Shown: piece by piece, positions 54,459 through 64,000 of the stretch
Layout: every line of letters begins with the position of its first letter
How positions within the stretch are numbered: position 1 is the first letter of the stretch
Origin: Sabellastarte sp. h YS-2021
Taxonomy: Eukaryota > Annelida > Polychaeta > Sabellida > Sabellidae
Direction: 5' to 3'
DNA length: 64,000 bases
Assembly: GCA_964017235.1 (NCBI GenBank)
Contig: OZ024929.1
Location: 66,869,603 to 66,933,602, forward strand
The notes under the pieces: generated by a model
What the model was told of the DNA's origin: nothing
Database searches by the model: none
The model's input: only the letters and a program-made list of their open reading frames with translations
Program-made: the position numbers and the translations under genes

Positions 54459-55503
54459 AATTTATGAGATCTGGGAGTTGTTTATCCCAATAATCTTGCA
54501 GATGGAAATACCATCTTTGAGGATTGAGTTGAGTTGTTACTGGTATTCTAGATTTTAAGAAATTTGGCACTCCACTATTACGTATTATTTTATGAGCCTC
54601 TATGATATCAGGTACTTTTTCCCAGACAATGTCTGGGCCTTCATATACTTTCAAGTCATTTAGTGGAATATATCCAAAGTCGCCTCCATTTTGTGCTAAA
54701 CAGGCCATATGATCTCTACTTAGATGTTTATTTTGCCACACATACAAGGGAATTTGTTGTAACGTTTCATCAGAGTGGCAATCCATATGTTTGGCTACAT
54801 GTTTTTGTGTTTTTTGAAGAAAATTTGCAGCCAAAGTATGATTTTGATTATTACTTGACTCCTGAATGGCTTTGGATGTATGTGAAATAACGTTTTTATT
54901 CTGACCAGCAACATGGAAGCGACTTGATTTGCCGTTGCTTGATTTATCAAATGCTTCTGTAGAGCGAGCATGTGCACATACATTGTGTGCTTTACTTGGT
55001 TTGTCATTACAAGGCTGTAGTTCCCCCTCCGAGTCCCCAGTATCCTTGTAACGATTTGATGACGAGTCATCAAGCAGATCAGTCAAAACCTGAAACCTAT
55101 TATTCAGAAACCCCTGGTGCTGAGCATGTGAACTGACTCCAGTGGTTTGAACCCCTGTCTTAACATATGAGGGTCTATTAGGGGAAGTACAGCCTTTCGC
55201 ATTTACACTCACCTTGGAAGGGGCAACGATTTTAGGTCTGACCTTGTCGTTATTGACAGTGACGATGCGGGGATCCGAGTTAACATGGTTATAAACCACA
55301 TTTCGTTTTGAATTACAGTCTAGAGTTTTAACAACTTGGGCGTACGTCCTATGATCCCTTGTGTTATCTAAAACTTTTGAAGAGTGAAACCACTGAAAAG
55401 CTGTTTGTTTGTCTGCATAGAATTCCGATGAAATAAAATTTTTAACATTTTTAGTGTTCCAAACCATTCTAGTTTTGAAGTGACACAAGGTAGGAGGACC
55501 CAT
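54388..55503 (-). pseudogene. N-terminal pol / linker segment of the Ngaro-like element
   Basis: ATG at 55503 starts just after the gag stop. About 370 residues of mostly polar, low-complexity sequence (QNHTLAANFLQK, SNNQNH) are followed by VYEGPDIVWEKVPDIIEAHK, FLKSRIPV and WYFHLQDYWDKQLPDLINYGFPLDF. This immediately precedes the RT fingers in related elements. The frame ends at 54388, while the RT continues in the frame that opens at 54458, so about 70 bases overlap and a shift lies near 54440. Whether the shift is a mutation or a programmed event cannot be decided from one copy. No enzymatic motif is seen in this part. Confidence 0.65.
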
Positions 55504-55511
55504 GCCCAAGT

Positions 55512-56720
55512 TTACTCGTTTTTTGTATTTTTTGATTTGTTCTTACATTCCATTTCAGAATGTGAAAAAGATTTGCCATTTTTGGTGAAGCAGTGATTGC
55601 ACACATGTTTGTAAATCACACCTTTAGTTTCATGGGTGGCCTGATGCATACATGAGCCCTGGTTGAAAAATTGACAAATCATAGTCCTAGCAGTTTTGTC
55701 ACGTTTTGTAGCATTTTTGACAAAATTTTGAGTGGAGGGGGTATGACGTTGAGCATGAGCTCGCCTAATTCAATCAATCAGATCAGTTTGAGTATAATCT
55801 TTGATCTCACCCTGTTCCATACGACAGAATAACACTGCATGGCAGGCCTTTGCAGAACTCCAGGAAAAATCGTTGGAATCATCTAGTAACGAAATGAGAT
55901 AATCCAACATAGCATCTTTGTTTTGAATACAATTTTCATCACGCATTGTTCTGCAAAACCCTGCCATCCATTGACCCATGGTTAATTGGTCGTATGAAAC
56001 TCTTTCCTTCTGGGAACCAGCCAAAACATGTTCATGGGGCCATTTTACTCTATGTTTAACGAAAACATCAACTGCCCCACCCCTCTGAGACTTAATTTTA
56101 TTTTCTGATATACCTGACTTTGCTAATTGTTGTATTTCTTTAATTCTTTCTTCCACACTACGCTGTATTTGATTGTTTGCTCTGATATATTCTAACGAAG
56201 GAATCTGTGCAGTACCAGACTGAGAAGACAATTCAGTATTGACAGTGGGAGTACTTTTTTCCGCATGAGTACTGTTTGTTTTGTTGATACTAGTACTTTT
56301 ATGGGTCTTCATACGGCTGCCCTTGACTTTGGATTTATCAGCTGTCTTCTTGACAGGTTTATCCTCTAATTTAGAAAGCCTATCATTGATGGCAGTAAGC
56401 TGTGACAAAATTTGTTGATTAACCAACGTTTGTGTCTCTTGAAAGTTAGAGTCATGGGCAGCCTTGTTGGAATTTTCAACATGTAACCGGTTAAACGAAC
56501 GCCCACTTGGGCCCGCACCGTCACTGTCAGAATCATGCATAATTTGCCCACAGTCTATTTCACTATCTGATACTGAAGAATCTGAATCTTGGTGAGACAT
56601 GGTATGTTTTTGTCCCAACAAGTTCGTTACAAATTCGTTATCATCCGACAAATGTAAATCAAACTGTACCTGAGATATATCAGACTTTTGTGAACGCAAA
56701 TTATATTTTTTCTTCTCCAT
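55512..56720 (-). pseudogene. gag-like protein of the Ngaro-like element, one nonsense codon
   Basis: ATG at 56720 (MEKKKYNLRSQK) begins 316 codons: an acidic serine-rich N-terminus, a predicted coiled coil (LSQLTAINDRLSKLE), a lysine-rich part and a conserved block (RGGAVDVFVKHRVKWPHEHV, SWSSAKACHAVLFCRMEQGEI). A TGA at 55772-55770 interrupts it, after which the same frame stays open for 85 more codons to TAA at 55514-55512. That tail holds CQFFNQGSC..H and a following CNHC cluster, a likely zinc knuckle used for nucleic-acid binding. The stop is within an otherwise arginine-rich stretch, so a CGA to TGA change is likely. Confidence 0.75.
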
Positions 56721-57010
56721 ATACTACAGGTTGAAAGACTAAGATAAATAAAATATGTAACTAAAAACAACAACCAATAGTACACTAAGAAGAAAAACAA
56801 AAATAAATTAAAACGTCCTTGAGGTGTTACCCCTTCAAAGTGTAAGCTGTAAATGGAAGAAGGGTTCAAATTCTTTGGCTAAAGAAGGCGTAGGAAGCCA
56901 ATCAGAAGTCAGTTTACAACCAGCATGGTCATACATACTAAATGCCAGCTTAAGGTACCCTCTCAGGAATGATCTACCTGACACCAAAGTGTCATCCTGC
57001 ACTTTGTATG

Positions 57011-58470
57011 ATTGATAACTTATAACTGCTGTTTATAAAAGGGATGAACTTATTCATAAATCTCATGGTAATATGCGTGTGCTTTGTTTCCAATTGTTAG
57101 TTGAAATAGTTTTACAGCAAACGGTGGCCCGTGTTGAAAAATGAACCATCCTGTTCTTACATACCACTGCCATACATTAGAACTCTTTGTTTACAATTGA
57201 CATTTGACACAGTTCTAATCACATGTTTGTTGATCTTTGACTGTAGAAGGGAAGTAGTAAGAAAATGGCCTAATTTGGGAGATATACATTATATTAATGC
57301 TGAATACAATTTTTTTAGACTTTGCAGATTTAAACACTGGAGATCAATACAAATTTCAAAATTTCGGTAAAAGAGCATTTTAAAAAAATTCTGCATAAAT
57401 AGCAACTTAATACAGTGCTGTATTTATGGAAATAATCTCTAACTAAATATTACAGCAATTTATGGACTCATTTTAAAAAAAAATGGCTGAATTTGGTAGA
57501 TTTAAATTATACTAATCCCGATTGCTACAGGTTTTTACAAATTTGTAAACTATGCAGTTTTTTTAATACTGGAGATCAATAAAATTACATAAACTTCTGT
57601 TAAGGAGCATTGTCAAAAATCTGCATAAATGGTAAATTACAAAAGGGGTTCATCTAACGAAATAAAGGGATGTACTTGTTTACAAATCTCATGGTAAAAT
57701 GCATATTCTTTGTTTCCAATTATCAGCTGAAACAGTTTTATTTGCATGTTTAGACATTGTTAATCTCTGACTGTAGCAGAGTCTTAGTATGAAAATGGCC
57801 CAATTTGGTAGATTTAAATTATACTAATGCTGAATGCTATAGGTATTATAATTTTGTAGAATTTGCAGAATTTTAACACTGGAGATCAATAACAGTGAGC
57901 ATTTCTAAAATATCAGCATACATGGTAACTTACAACAGAGCTTTATTTAAGGAAATAATCTCTAACTAAATATTACAGCCATTTGTGTACTCTTTATTTC
58001 CAAATGTTATTTGTAGTAGTAAGTTCATGTTTATACTTTGTACATTGTTGATACTTAACTTTTATAAGACTTTGATTGATAACTTATAACTGCTGTTTAT
58101 AGAAGGGACGAACCTTCCCATAAATCTCATGGTAATATGTGCATTCTCTGCTTCCAATTGTCAGTTGAAATAGTTTTAATTGCATGTTTAGACCTTGTAG
58201 ATTTTTCACATTGGTATTGATCAATAAGAGTTTGTTATAGTTTGTTGAAAAATCAACCATCCTGTTCTTACATACCACTGCAAAATATTTAAACTCTTTG
58301 TTTACAATTGACATTTGACATGGTTCTTATCATGTTTGTTAATCTTTGACTGTAGAAGGGATGTAGTAAGAAAATGGTCAAATTTGGTAGTTTTACACTG
58401 GTGCTGAATGCTATAGTTTTTACAATTTTGTAGACTTTGCAGATTTTAAATACACAAGATTAAACAAAAT
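57011..58470 (+). repeat. satellite region right of the Ngaro-like element
   Basis: Blocks recur in order: ATTGATAACTTATAACTGCTG (57011, 58076), CATAAATCTCATGGTAATATG (57056, 58120), GGAAATAATCTCTAACTAAATA (57429, 57952), CTGCATAAATAGCAACTTA (57391, 57625). The units are several hundred bp long and diverged. No gene is seen. Confidence 0.75.
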
Positions 58471-59483
58471 TGCGTAATATTTGTAACCTACAATTCACCT
58501 GTTACCTATTGTGCCTACATTTCACTTCAGTAAACTTACACTATGTTTACTATGGACAGTTGACACAGTTCTAAGCAAACGTTTCTTAATTTTGGACTGT
58601 ATTAAGGTTGTTGTAAGAAAATGGCCTGTTTTGGTAGATTTAAATTATACTAAGGCTGAATGCTGAATGTTATAGCTTTCACAAGCTTTTTTCGGATAGA
58701 AATTACCAGGTTATACTTCTATTACATACACACATAAATAATTGTTGAATACTACCCCCCCAAAAAAAAATTTAGAACGAGGATGCCAGGAATATTTAGT
58801 TGTGTATCTAGCTACAATCAAGTAAACTATTGACAAAACCCTTGCTCAGATTAGACTCCAATTTAGCATTGTTGAGAAATGGTAGTAGATTACAAGATAA
58901 ATTGGAATTTTAATTCTCGTCATAAATATTTTGCCTGCATACTGGGAGAAATGTACGATGAGCAAATTGTGTTGTGTAATCATGCTACATTTTATTTTGT
59001 CCATTTGTTTGTAATCATGCTTCTTTTTTAAATCACAATATTTATGTGATAATATTGCCTGTTCATAAAAGAAATAGAGATGGTGCACTAGGAGCATTCT
59101 ATGTGTCATATCTAGTATTTAATGAGGGCACTAAAAATGACACTTATAGGACCCCATTTTGTCCCACATTGGTCCATCTTTTGTCCATACGGCCATAATG
59201 GCACTTGCTTTTGTATGTTACATCTATACAGTGTACATATGTTGTTTAGTTTCAGTTTTGTGTTTTTAATCAACTTTGGCATTGTCCTTCTCTTACCTTG
59301 TATTCATGTTGCACATTGACTTCCTATATGGTACATCAGTTTCAGCTAGAAAAGATTAGAAAAAAAATGAGAAAAATACAGTTTATGGTAAAAGTGACTA
59401 ATCTTTACAGATCATCCTGTCAATCAAAATTTAAATTTTTTTGAGGATCAAACACTGTACTTGCAGGGAAGCCTTTCACAAAT
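58471..59483. other. AT-rich stretch without recognised features
   Basis: Traces of the preceding satellite fade by about 58680. Open frames at 58846-59109 (minus) and 59122-59319 (plus) match no family I recognise. Confidence 0.45.
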
Positions 59484-60162
59484 ATGTGCTCAAACAAAAA
59501 TGATCTAGTAGTATTATCTGCAAATTGTCAAGGTTTACAATTTTTAGAAAAAAGGGATGTTCTATCCTTTTTTAAAGATAAAAATAACAATATTTCATAC
59601 CTTCAAGATACACACCTGTGTGAAAAGGACATCTCTGAAGTAAAGGAATTATGGGGGGTGATTGCTTCCTTAATGGAAGAAGTACAAACTCCTGAGGGCT
59701 AGCAATACTGTTGAAAAACAACTTTGTATATGAAATTTTAGATTGTAAAAGAGACGATGTTGGTAATTACTTACTATTGGTAATGAGGCTTTACAATATA
59801 ACAATTAACCTCTTAACAATATATGGGCCTAATAATGACGATCCTGCTTTCTATAATAAAATTCAAAATATCCTCACTGAAACAGACTATACAGTTATAT
59901 GTGGAGACTTCAATATAGTCTTGTACCCTTCTAAGGACACAGATAATTATAAAAGCATTAATAATCCAAAGGCATGTACAGCTGTTCTAAACATGATGGA
60001 ACAATTAGACTTAATTGATGTCTATAGGCGTATTAAAATTCAGATGAAAAACGGTATACATGGCACAAAAAAAATCCTAGAAAACAGGCAAGACTAGATT
60101 TTTTCCTTATAACATCACACATGGTAGATATAATACATAAAGCTAATGTAAGACCAAGTTAT
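59484..60162 (+). pseudogene. L1-group LINE ORF2 endonuclease domain, broken
   Basis: DLVVLSANCQGLQFLEKRDVL is the N-terminal strand of an APE-type endonuclease (N in ANCQGL). ISYLQDTHL corresponds to the QETH block, with the metal-binding E changed to D. After a stop at 59701 the coding resumes at 59711 with LLTIYGPNND, YTVICGDFNIVLYPSKD (catalytic D and N) and, after a shift near 60090, RLDFFLITS. The SDH block is missing because the CR1/L2-group LINE inserted just before its expected place (VRPSY at 60160). The element continues at 63278. It is dead. Confidence 0.83.
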
Positions 60163-63100
60163 TGATAGGAGTCAGAACTGCGAAAAGATTGACCGGAGTA
60201 TCCCTTCTATTTTTCGGCTTTCTGTCTTGATCCGTAAATATTGTTACACTAGCGATACAAAACAGGTTCCTCCACAACTGAAATTTAAAAACCTACTACT
60301 ACTCCTTTTGTTGTGTGGCGATGTTGCTTCAAACCCTGGCCCCACCAGTTTTGGATTTGTCAATTGTAGATCCATTCGCAATAAAGGCCCTCTCCTCCAG
60401 GACCTGATAAAACGCGGTGACCTAGACATCCTGGGTCTAGCTGAGATGCATATTAGACCAAATGATACTGATGGCCTCCTGAGTTCTCTCACACCGGCTG
60501 ATTACAATTTCATCCAAAAACCAAGGTGCACTGGTCGGGGAGGTGGTGTTGGTTTTCTGTGTAGAAAAACCTTTTCTCCCAGTATTGTCTCTTCACCAGT
60601 TTTCAGGTCATTTGAAATTATCATACTTTCGTTTAAGTCTGATTATAATAGCTTTGTTGCGGCTTGTGTGTATCGTCCTCCTGGTTCTTGTACTACTCAG
60701 TTTCTGGAAGATTTTCTGGCTCTTTCTGGCTTTCTGTCTTCGACTGGTTCCAGTTTTATCATTTGTGGCGATATAAATGTCCATCTGGATATTGAGTGTG
60801 GTGATAGGTCCAGGTTTAACGACATCCTTCAGTGTTGTGGTTTGGTTCAAAGTGTCAGTGGCCCAACTCATTTACTGGGTCACACTCTGGATGTTTTGAT
60901 ATCTCCTTGTGACTCAGATTTTGTCCGCAATGTTAGTGTTGGGGATTTCATTTCTGACCATGCTGCCATAAGATGCCAACTGGATTTCTCCCACCCATCA
61001 ACCAGCATCGACAAATGGGTCTCTTATCGACGGTACCACAGGATTGATATCGACCAGTTCAGAAATAACCTTAATAATATACCGTTTGTACGGTCCCCTG
61101 AAGGTACTGCTGCAGAACTTTATGATCAGTACATAACTGGTGTTACACAGGTACTTGACAAGCATGCTCCTATCATTTCACGCAAGGCTAAACAGCAGTC
61201 TGATGAGTGGTTGTCTGATTCGTATCGCATGGCTCGATCTCTTAGACGGCAATTTGAACGAAGGTGGAGAAAACATAAGTCAGAGTTAAATAGGTCAAGA
61301 CTCCGCAGGCAAATTGCCTGGTGTAATCGACTGGCCAATAAAGACAAGGGTTCATACTATACAAATCTCATAACTGCTAATAGTCGTGACCCCAAGAAGC
61401 TATGGCAGTCATTGAGGAAGGTGTTGCATCGCACCTCCGAGACTGTCCTGCCTGCTCATAGCTCAGACAAAAGCCTCGCGGACATGTTTACTTCTTTTCT
61501 CTCCAATAAAATAAGCAAAATTAGGGACACCTTTGCTTCTTCTGGCTCTTTCAATGATGCACCGGATTCGGTGCCTCCTGCTTTAAATGCCTTTATGCCT
61601 GTCACTGAAGACGAGGTCTATAAGTGTATTAGTGAATCCCCCACTAAATCTTGCTCACTAGACCCTATACCAACATTCCTCCTTAAGGATTGTCTTGATA
61701 TCCTCCTCTCTTCCATTACCAAGTTGGTAAATTATTCTCTCATTGAAGGATCCTTCCCAAATTCTTTCAAAAAGGCGGTTGTCACCCCCCTCATAAAAAA
61801 GGCTTCCCTTCCTAGAGACGACCTTAAGAATTATCGCCCAGTGTCTGGTCTTTGTTTCCTGTCAAAGTTGGTTGAGCGGGTCGTTGCCAGGCAGCTAACG
61901 TCACACATTAATAACAACAAACTGGACAATCCTCATCAGTCAGCATATAAGCCAGGACATTCCACGGAAACTGCTTTATTGTCTATAAAAAACGAGGTTC
62001 ATCTCTCTCTGGCACGCGGTGAACCCACAGCTCTAGTACTTCTTGACTTATCAGCCACATTTGACACTATAGACCATAATATTCTTCTTGGTTACCTTAA
62101 ATCCTGGTTTGGTCTTGGTGGAACAGCTCTAAGGTGGTTTGCTTCCTACTTAAGAAATCGTTGCCAGGCCATTAAGATAGGCTCCACACTATCTGAATTA
62201 AGCAATCTCATCTATGGAGTCCCACAAGGTTCTGTTCTGGGTCCGTTACTGTTTTCACTCTATACAACACCACTCAGCAAAATTATTTGCCTCCACCTGC
62301 ATATTAAATTCCATTTTTATGCGGATGACACTCAGTTATACATCCATCTCTCCCACAAGAATGCTTCTTTGGCTCTCACCAAGCTAAATGCCTGCCTTCG
62401 TGATGTTCAAGAGTGGATGTCTCTCAGTAAATTGAAGCTCAACCCTGAAAAAACTGAGTTTATTGTCTTTGGTTCCAAGGCTCAACATCAGAAGATTTCC
62501 TCTCACTTTCCTGTCAGCATTCTTGGTAGCCTTCTTCATCCGGTTGATTCTGTCAGAAATCTAGGTGTGTGGTTTGATGCAGATTTTTCATTCTCTGAGC
62601 ATATCAAGAGGACTTGCAAAGCGTGCTTCCTTCAGATGCGTGACCTCCGTAGAATTAGAAAGTATCTCACTTCTGAAGAGGCAGTTCTTGCTACAAATGC
62701 CTTGGTTAGTAGTCGTCTGGACTATTGTAACTCTCTGTTCAGAGGTTTGTCCGGTTTCAATCAACACAAATTGCAAAGTATTCAGAACACCCTTGCTCGT
62801 ATTGTTACAAATCATAGAAAGTATGCTCATGTTACACCCATTCTACAGAAACTCCACTGGTTGCCTGATAAGTATCGTTGTATTTTCAAAACCGCAACAC
62901 TTGTGTATAAATTTTTGCATAGTGGTTCTCCTTCTTACTTCGAACCGTTCTTGTCTTTTAGTAGTTGTCCCTATAGTACTAGGCATAGTCACCCAGATCG
63001 TCAATATCTTACAGTTCCTCCTTTCCATTCATCAGTCTTTAAGTCAGCCAAACATTTTGGCCATAGTTTTGCCTTTGATGCTCCTAAGATCTGGAATGAC

Positions 63101-63272
63101 CTCCCTCAAGATGTTCGCAGTGCAACATCAGTTGCCTCCTTCAGAAAGAAGCTTAAAACATACCTGTTTGCAAAAGCCTACCCACCATAGCCTCTCCCGT
63201 CACATCTGTGTCTCCTTGGTACGACCTGGCTATGTCCCTTGATTAACGATAACTGCCTTGCTAATTGACCTT
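60163..63272 (+). mobile_element. LINE (CR1/L2 group), intact ORF, nested in an L1-group LINE
   Basis: It is flanked by GTTAT on both sides (60158-60162 and 63273-63277), which gives a 5-bp target-site duplication and defines the ends. The 3.1-kb insert has a very short 5' leader, one long ORF and about 80 bp of 3' sequence without poly(A) or a microsatellite tail. The short 3' sequence differs from that of the LINE at 6607-7595, which is similar in protein, so the 3' end may be atypical or truncated. It is the youngest LINE in the window by ORF preservation. Confidence 0.82.
60227..63190 (+). CDS. LINE ORF2: 2A-like leader, AP endonuclease, reverse transcriptase
   Basis: A 987-residue frame without stops. 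Residues 22-30 are a leucine run leading into GDVASNPGP (31-39), a 2A-like peptide. The APE endonuclease follows: FVNCRSIR (N), LGLAEMH (E), GDINVHLD (D182, N184) and SDHAAI (S243-H245). RT motifs are complete: PTFLLKD, NYRPVSGL, SAYKPGHSTETAL, DLSATFD (D607), VPQGSVLGPLL, FYADDTQLY (YADD 698-701) and LKLNPEKTEF. The C-terminal domain has SRLDYCNSLF, LHWLPDKYR and KIWNDLPQDVR. It would nick DNA and reverse-transcribe its RNA at the nick. The first codon of the called frame is TTG. The frame is open back to 60152, before the insertion joint, and has no ATG before residue 73, so the native start may be lost or non-AUG. Confidence 0.9.
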   Translation: MIRKYCYTSDTKQVPPQLKFKNLLLLLLLCGDVASNPGPTSFGFVNCRSIRNKGPLLQDLIKRGDLDILGLAEMHIRPNDTDGLLSSLTPADYNFIQKPRCTGRGGGVGFLCRKTFSPSIVSSPVFRSFEIIILSFKSDYNSFVAACVYRPPGSCTTQFLEDFLALSGFLSSTGSSFIICGDINVHLDIECGDRSRFNDILQCCGLVQSVSGPTHLLGHTLDVLISPCDSDFVRNVSVGDFISDHAAIRCQLDFSHPSTSIDKWVSYRRYHRIDIDQFRNNLNNIPFVRSPEGTAAELYDQYITGVTQVLDKHAPIISRKAKQQSDEWLSDSYRMARSLRRQFERRWRKHKSELNRSRLRRQIAWCNRLANKDKGSYYTNLITANSRDPKKLWQSLRKVLHRTSETVLPAHSSDKSLADMFTSFLSNKISKIRDTFASSGSFNDAPDSVPPALNAFMPVTEDEVYKCISESPTKSCSLDPIPTFLLKDCLDILLSSITKLVNYSLIEGSFPNSFKKAVVTPLIKKASLPRDDLKNYRPVSGLCFLSKLVERVVARQLTSHINNNKLDNPHQSAYKPGHSTETALLSIKNEVHLSLARGEPTALVLLDLSATFDTIDHNILLGYLKSWFGLGGTALRWFASYLRNRCQAIKIGSTLSELSNLIYGVPQGSVLGPLLFSLYTTPLSKIICLHLHIKFHFYADDTQLYIHLSHKNASLALTKLNACLRDVQEWMSLSKLKLNPEKTEFIVFGSKAQHQKISSHFPVSILGSLLHPVDSVRNLGVWFDADFSFSEHIKRTCKACFLQMRDLRRIRKYLTSEEAVLATNALVSSRLDYCNSLFRGLSGFNQHKLQSIQNTLARIVTNHRKYAHVTPILQKLHWLPDKYRCIFKTATLVYKFLHSGSPSYFEPFLSFSSCPYSTRHSHPDRQYLTVPPFHSSVFKSAKHFGHSFAFDAPKIWNDLPQDVRSATSVASFRKKLKTYLFAKAYPP

Positions 63273-63277
63273 GTTAT

Positions 63278-64000
63278 AGATAGTGATATATTTCTTGAGG
63301 TATTATTTTTACGAGGTGAAAATTTTAGAGGTGAAAGTATCAAGATTGCTTCTTTTTAGAAGAAATTACAAAATTTGAAAGAAAAAGAACTGATTAGTGA
63401 TATTGAATATCTAGAAAGCAATGAGACTCTCAGATACATTCAACACCATTATCTGACAAAAAAGCTGAACTAGAGGACATTAGAAAAATAAAACTTGAAG
63501 GAGAGCGTGTAAGATCAAGGCTCCAGTGGTTAAAAGAGGGGGAAAAACCTACAAAATTCATATCCAGTATAGAAAATAAAAAAAGTTGAAAAAACATGCA
63601 ATTAAATACCTGGAATTACAAAATGGGGAGTCTGTAACTGATCAGTTTGAAATACTAAATCACATCAAAGACTACTATGTGAATCTTTTTGATGAAAAAA
63701 AGTCTATGGATGTAAATTTATATCAAATATTGAAAAATGTAAGGGATATAAAAATCTGTGACAGTAATTAAGGAGACTCTATCACTGTAGTGGAGATTGG
63801 TCAAGTATTAAAAAAATGAAAAACAATAAAATCCCCAGAATTGACGGCTTTACCTCAGAGTTCTTTAAAGTTTTCTACAGTAAGTTACAATATTTTATTA
63901 TGAATTCCATAAACAGTTGTTTTAAAAAAGGAATTTTATCTCCAACACTTAGACAAGGTATTCTGGTATGTCTCCCTAAAGGTAATAAAAATAGAAAATA
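63278..64000 (+). pseudogene. L1-group LINE ORF2, endonuclease-RT linker and RT start, broken
   Basis: Continuation of 59484-60162 after the nested LINE. GENFRGESIKIASF is the end of the linker start. ISDIEYLESNET, RLQWLKEGEKPTKFI (the typical L1 RWxxEGExxTKxF block) and IENKKS follow, with stops. Then come LQNGESVTDQFEILNHIKDYYVNLF (63586-63771), PRIDGFTSEFFKVF (RT motif 1) and KKGILSPTLRQGILVCLPKG. The window ends inside the RT. About 150 residues of the endonuclease end are missing at the joint. Confidence 0.82.

Larger units (their letters stand above)
51807..57010 (-). mobile_element. Ngaro-like YR retrotransposon
   Basis: On the minus strand the order is gag with a CCHC-type finger (56720-55512), an N-terminal pol segment (55503-54388), RT/RNase H (54458-53259) and a tyrosine recombinase (53256-52267). 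RT-RH followed directly by YR, with no methyltransferase segment, is the Ngaro-type order. The boundaries come from the satellite that flanks it: left flank ...TTATAAGAC, right flank ATTGATAACTT..., which are nearly adjacent in the uninterrupted copy at 58060-58080. Split direct repeats expected of Ngaro were not found by eye. Confidence 0.78.

Noticed and set aside
51807..57010. Classic LTR retrotransposon or retrovirus
   Set aside because: There is no integrase of the DDE type, no protease motif and no LTR pair; a tyrosine recombinase follows RNase H.

Overview
The window is eukaryotic, non-coding-rich and AT-rich, and almost all of it is transposable elements and satellite DNA. There are no bacterial operons. 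The combination of features points to a marine invertebrate, most likely a mollusc and plausibly a bivalve. These features are several DIRS-like and one Ngaro-like tyrosine-recombinase (YR) retrotransposon, CR1/L2-group and L1-group LINEs, tRNA-derived SINEs, and Helitron-like elements with CTAG ends that carry internal arrays of about 160 bp, resembling the bivalve 'pearl' elements. The taxonomic assignment is inference; no species marker is visible.

Layout. 1-2335: 3' half of a DIRS element (copy A). 3136-5267: an array of about 133 bp monomers leading to a Helitron-like 3' end. 6607-7595: 5'-truncated LINE. 7895-12652: a Helitron-like element with a second, complete one (10071-12156) nested in its own tandem array. 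13390-15175: two more satellite arrays. About 15625-15735: 5S rRNA-derived sequence. 16936-20245: decayed DIRS copy E, split by a minus-strand LINE (17441-19345). 20475-27785: nearly full-length but broken DIRS copy B, carrying a nested SINE with 14-bp target duplications and a nested LINE. 28806-29219 (minus): two short exons with matching splice phase, the only plausible host gene piece. 29345-31070: DIRS copy D, a different subfamily. 31640-33800: satellite-like repeats. 35400-39944: a SINE, CCAAT/TTGG-rich repeats and a 146-bp tandem repeat. 39945-44378: DIRS copy C with both inverted terminal repeats and a large internal deletion. 44590-47045: SINEs and minisatellites. 47055-49690: three minus-strand LINE fragments. 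49950-50500 (minus) and 50530-51504 (plus): L1-group ORF2 and ORF1 relics, the latter followed by an IMPACT/UPF0029-like segment. 51807-57010 (minus): Ngaro-like element with an intact YR gene, inserted in a satellite. 59484-64000: L1-group LINE split by a CR1/L2-group LINE (60163-63272) whose 987-residue ORF is open and carries a 2A-like motif.

How it fits together. The window records many successive insertions, and several can be placed to within a few bases by comparing filled and empty paralogous sites. Most coding regions are dead. The best-preserved are the LINE ORF at 60227-63190 and the recombinase at 52267-53256. No described host pathway is encoded here. The most noteworthy items are the nested Helitron-like pair, the ORF1 plus IMPACT-like module, the 2A-like LINE leader, and the Ngaro-like element that keeps its recombinase but has lost its reverse transcriptase core.
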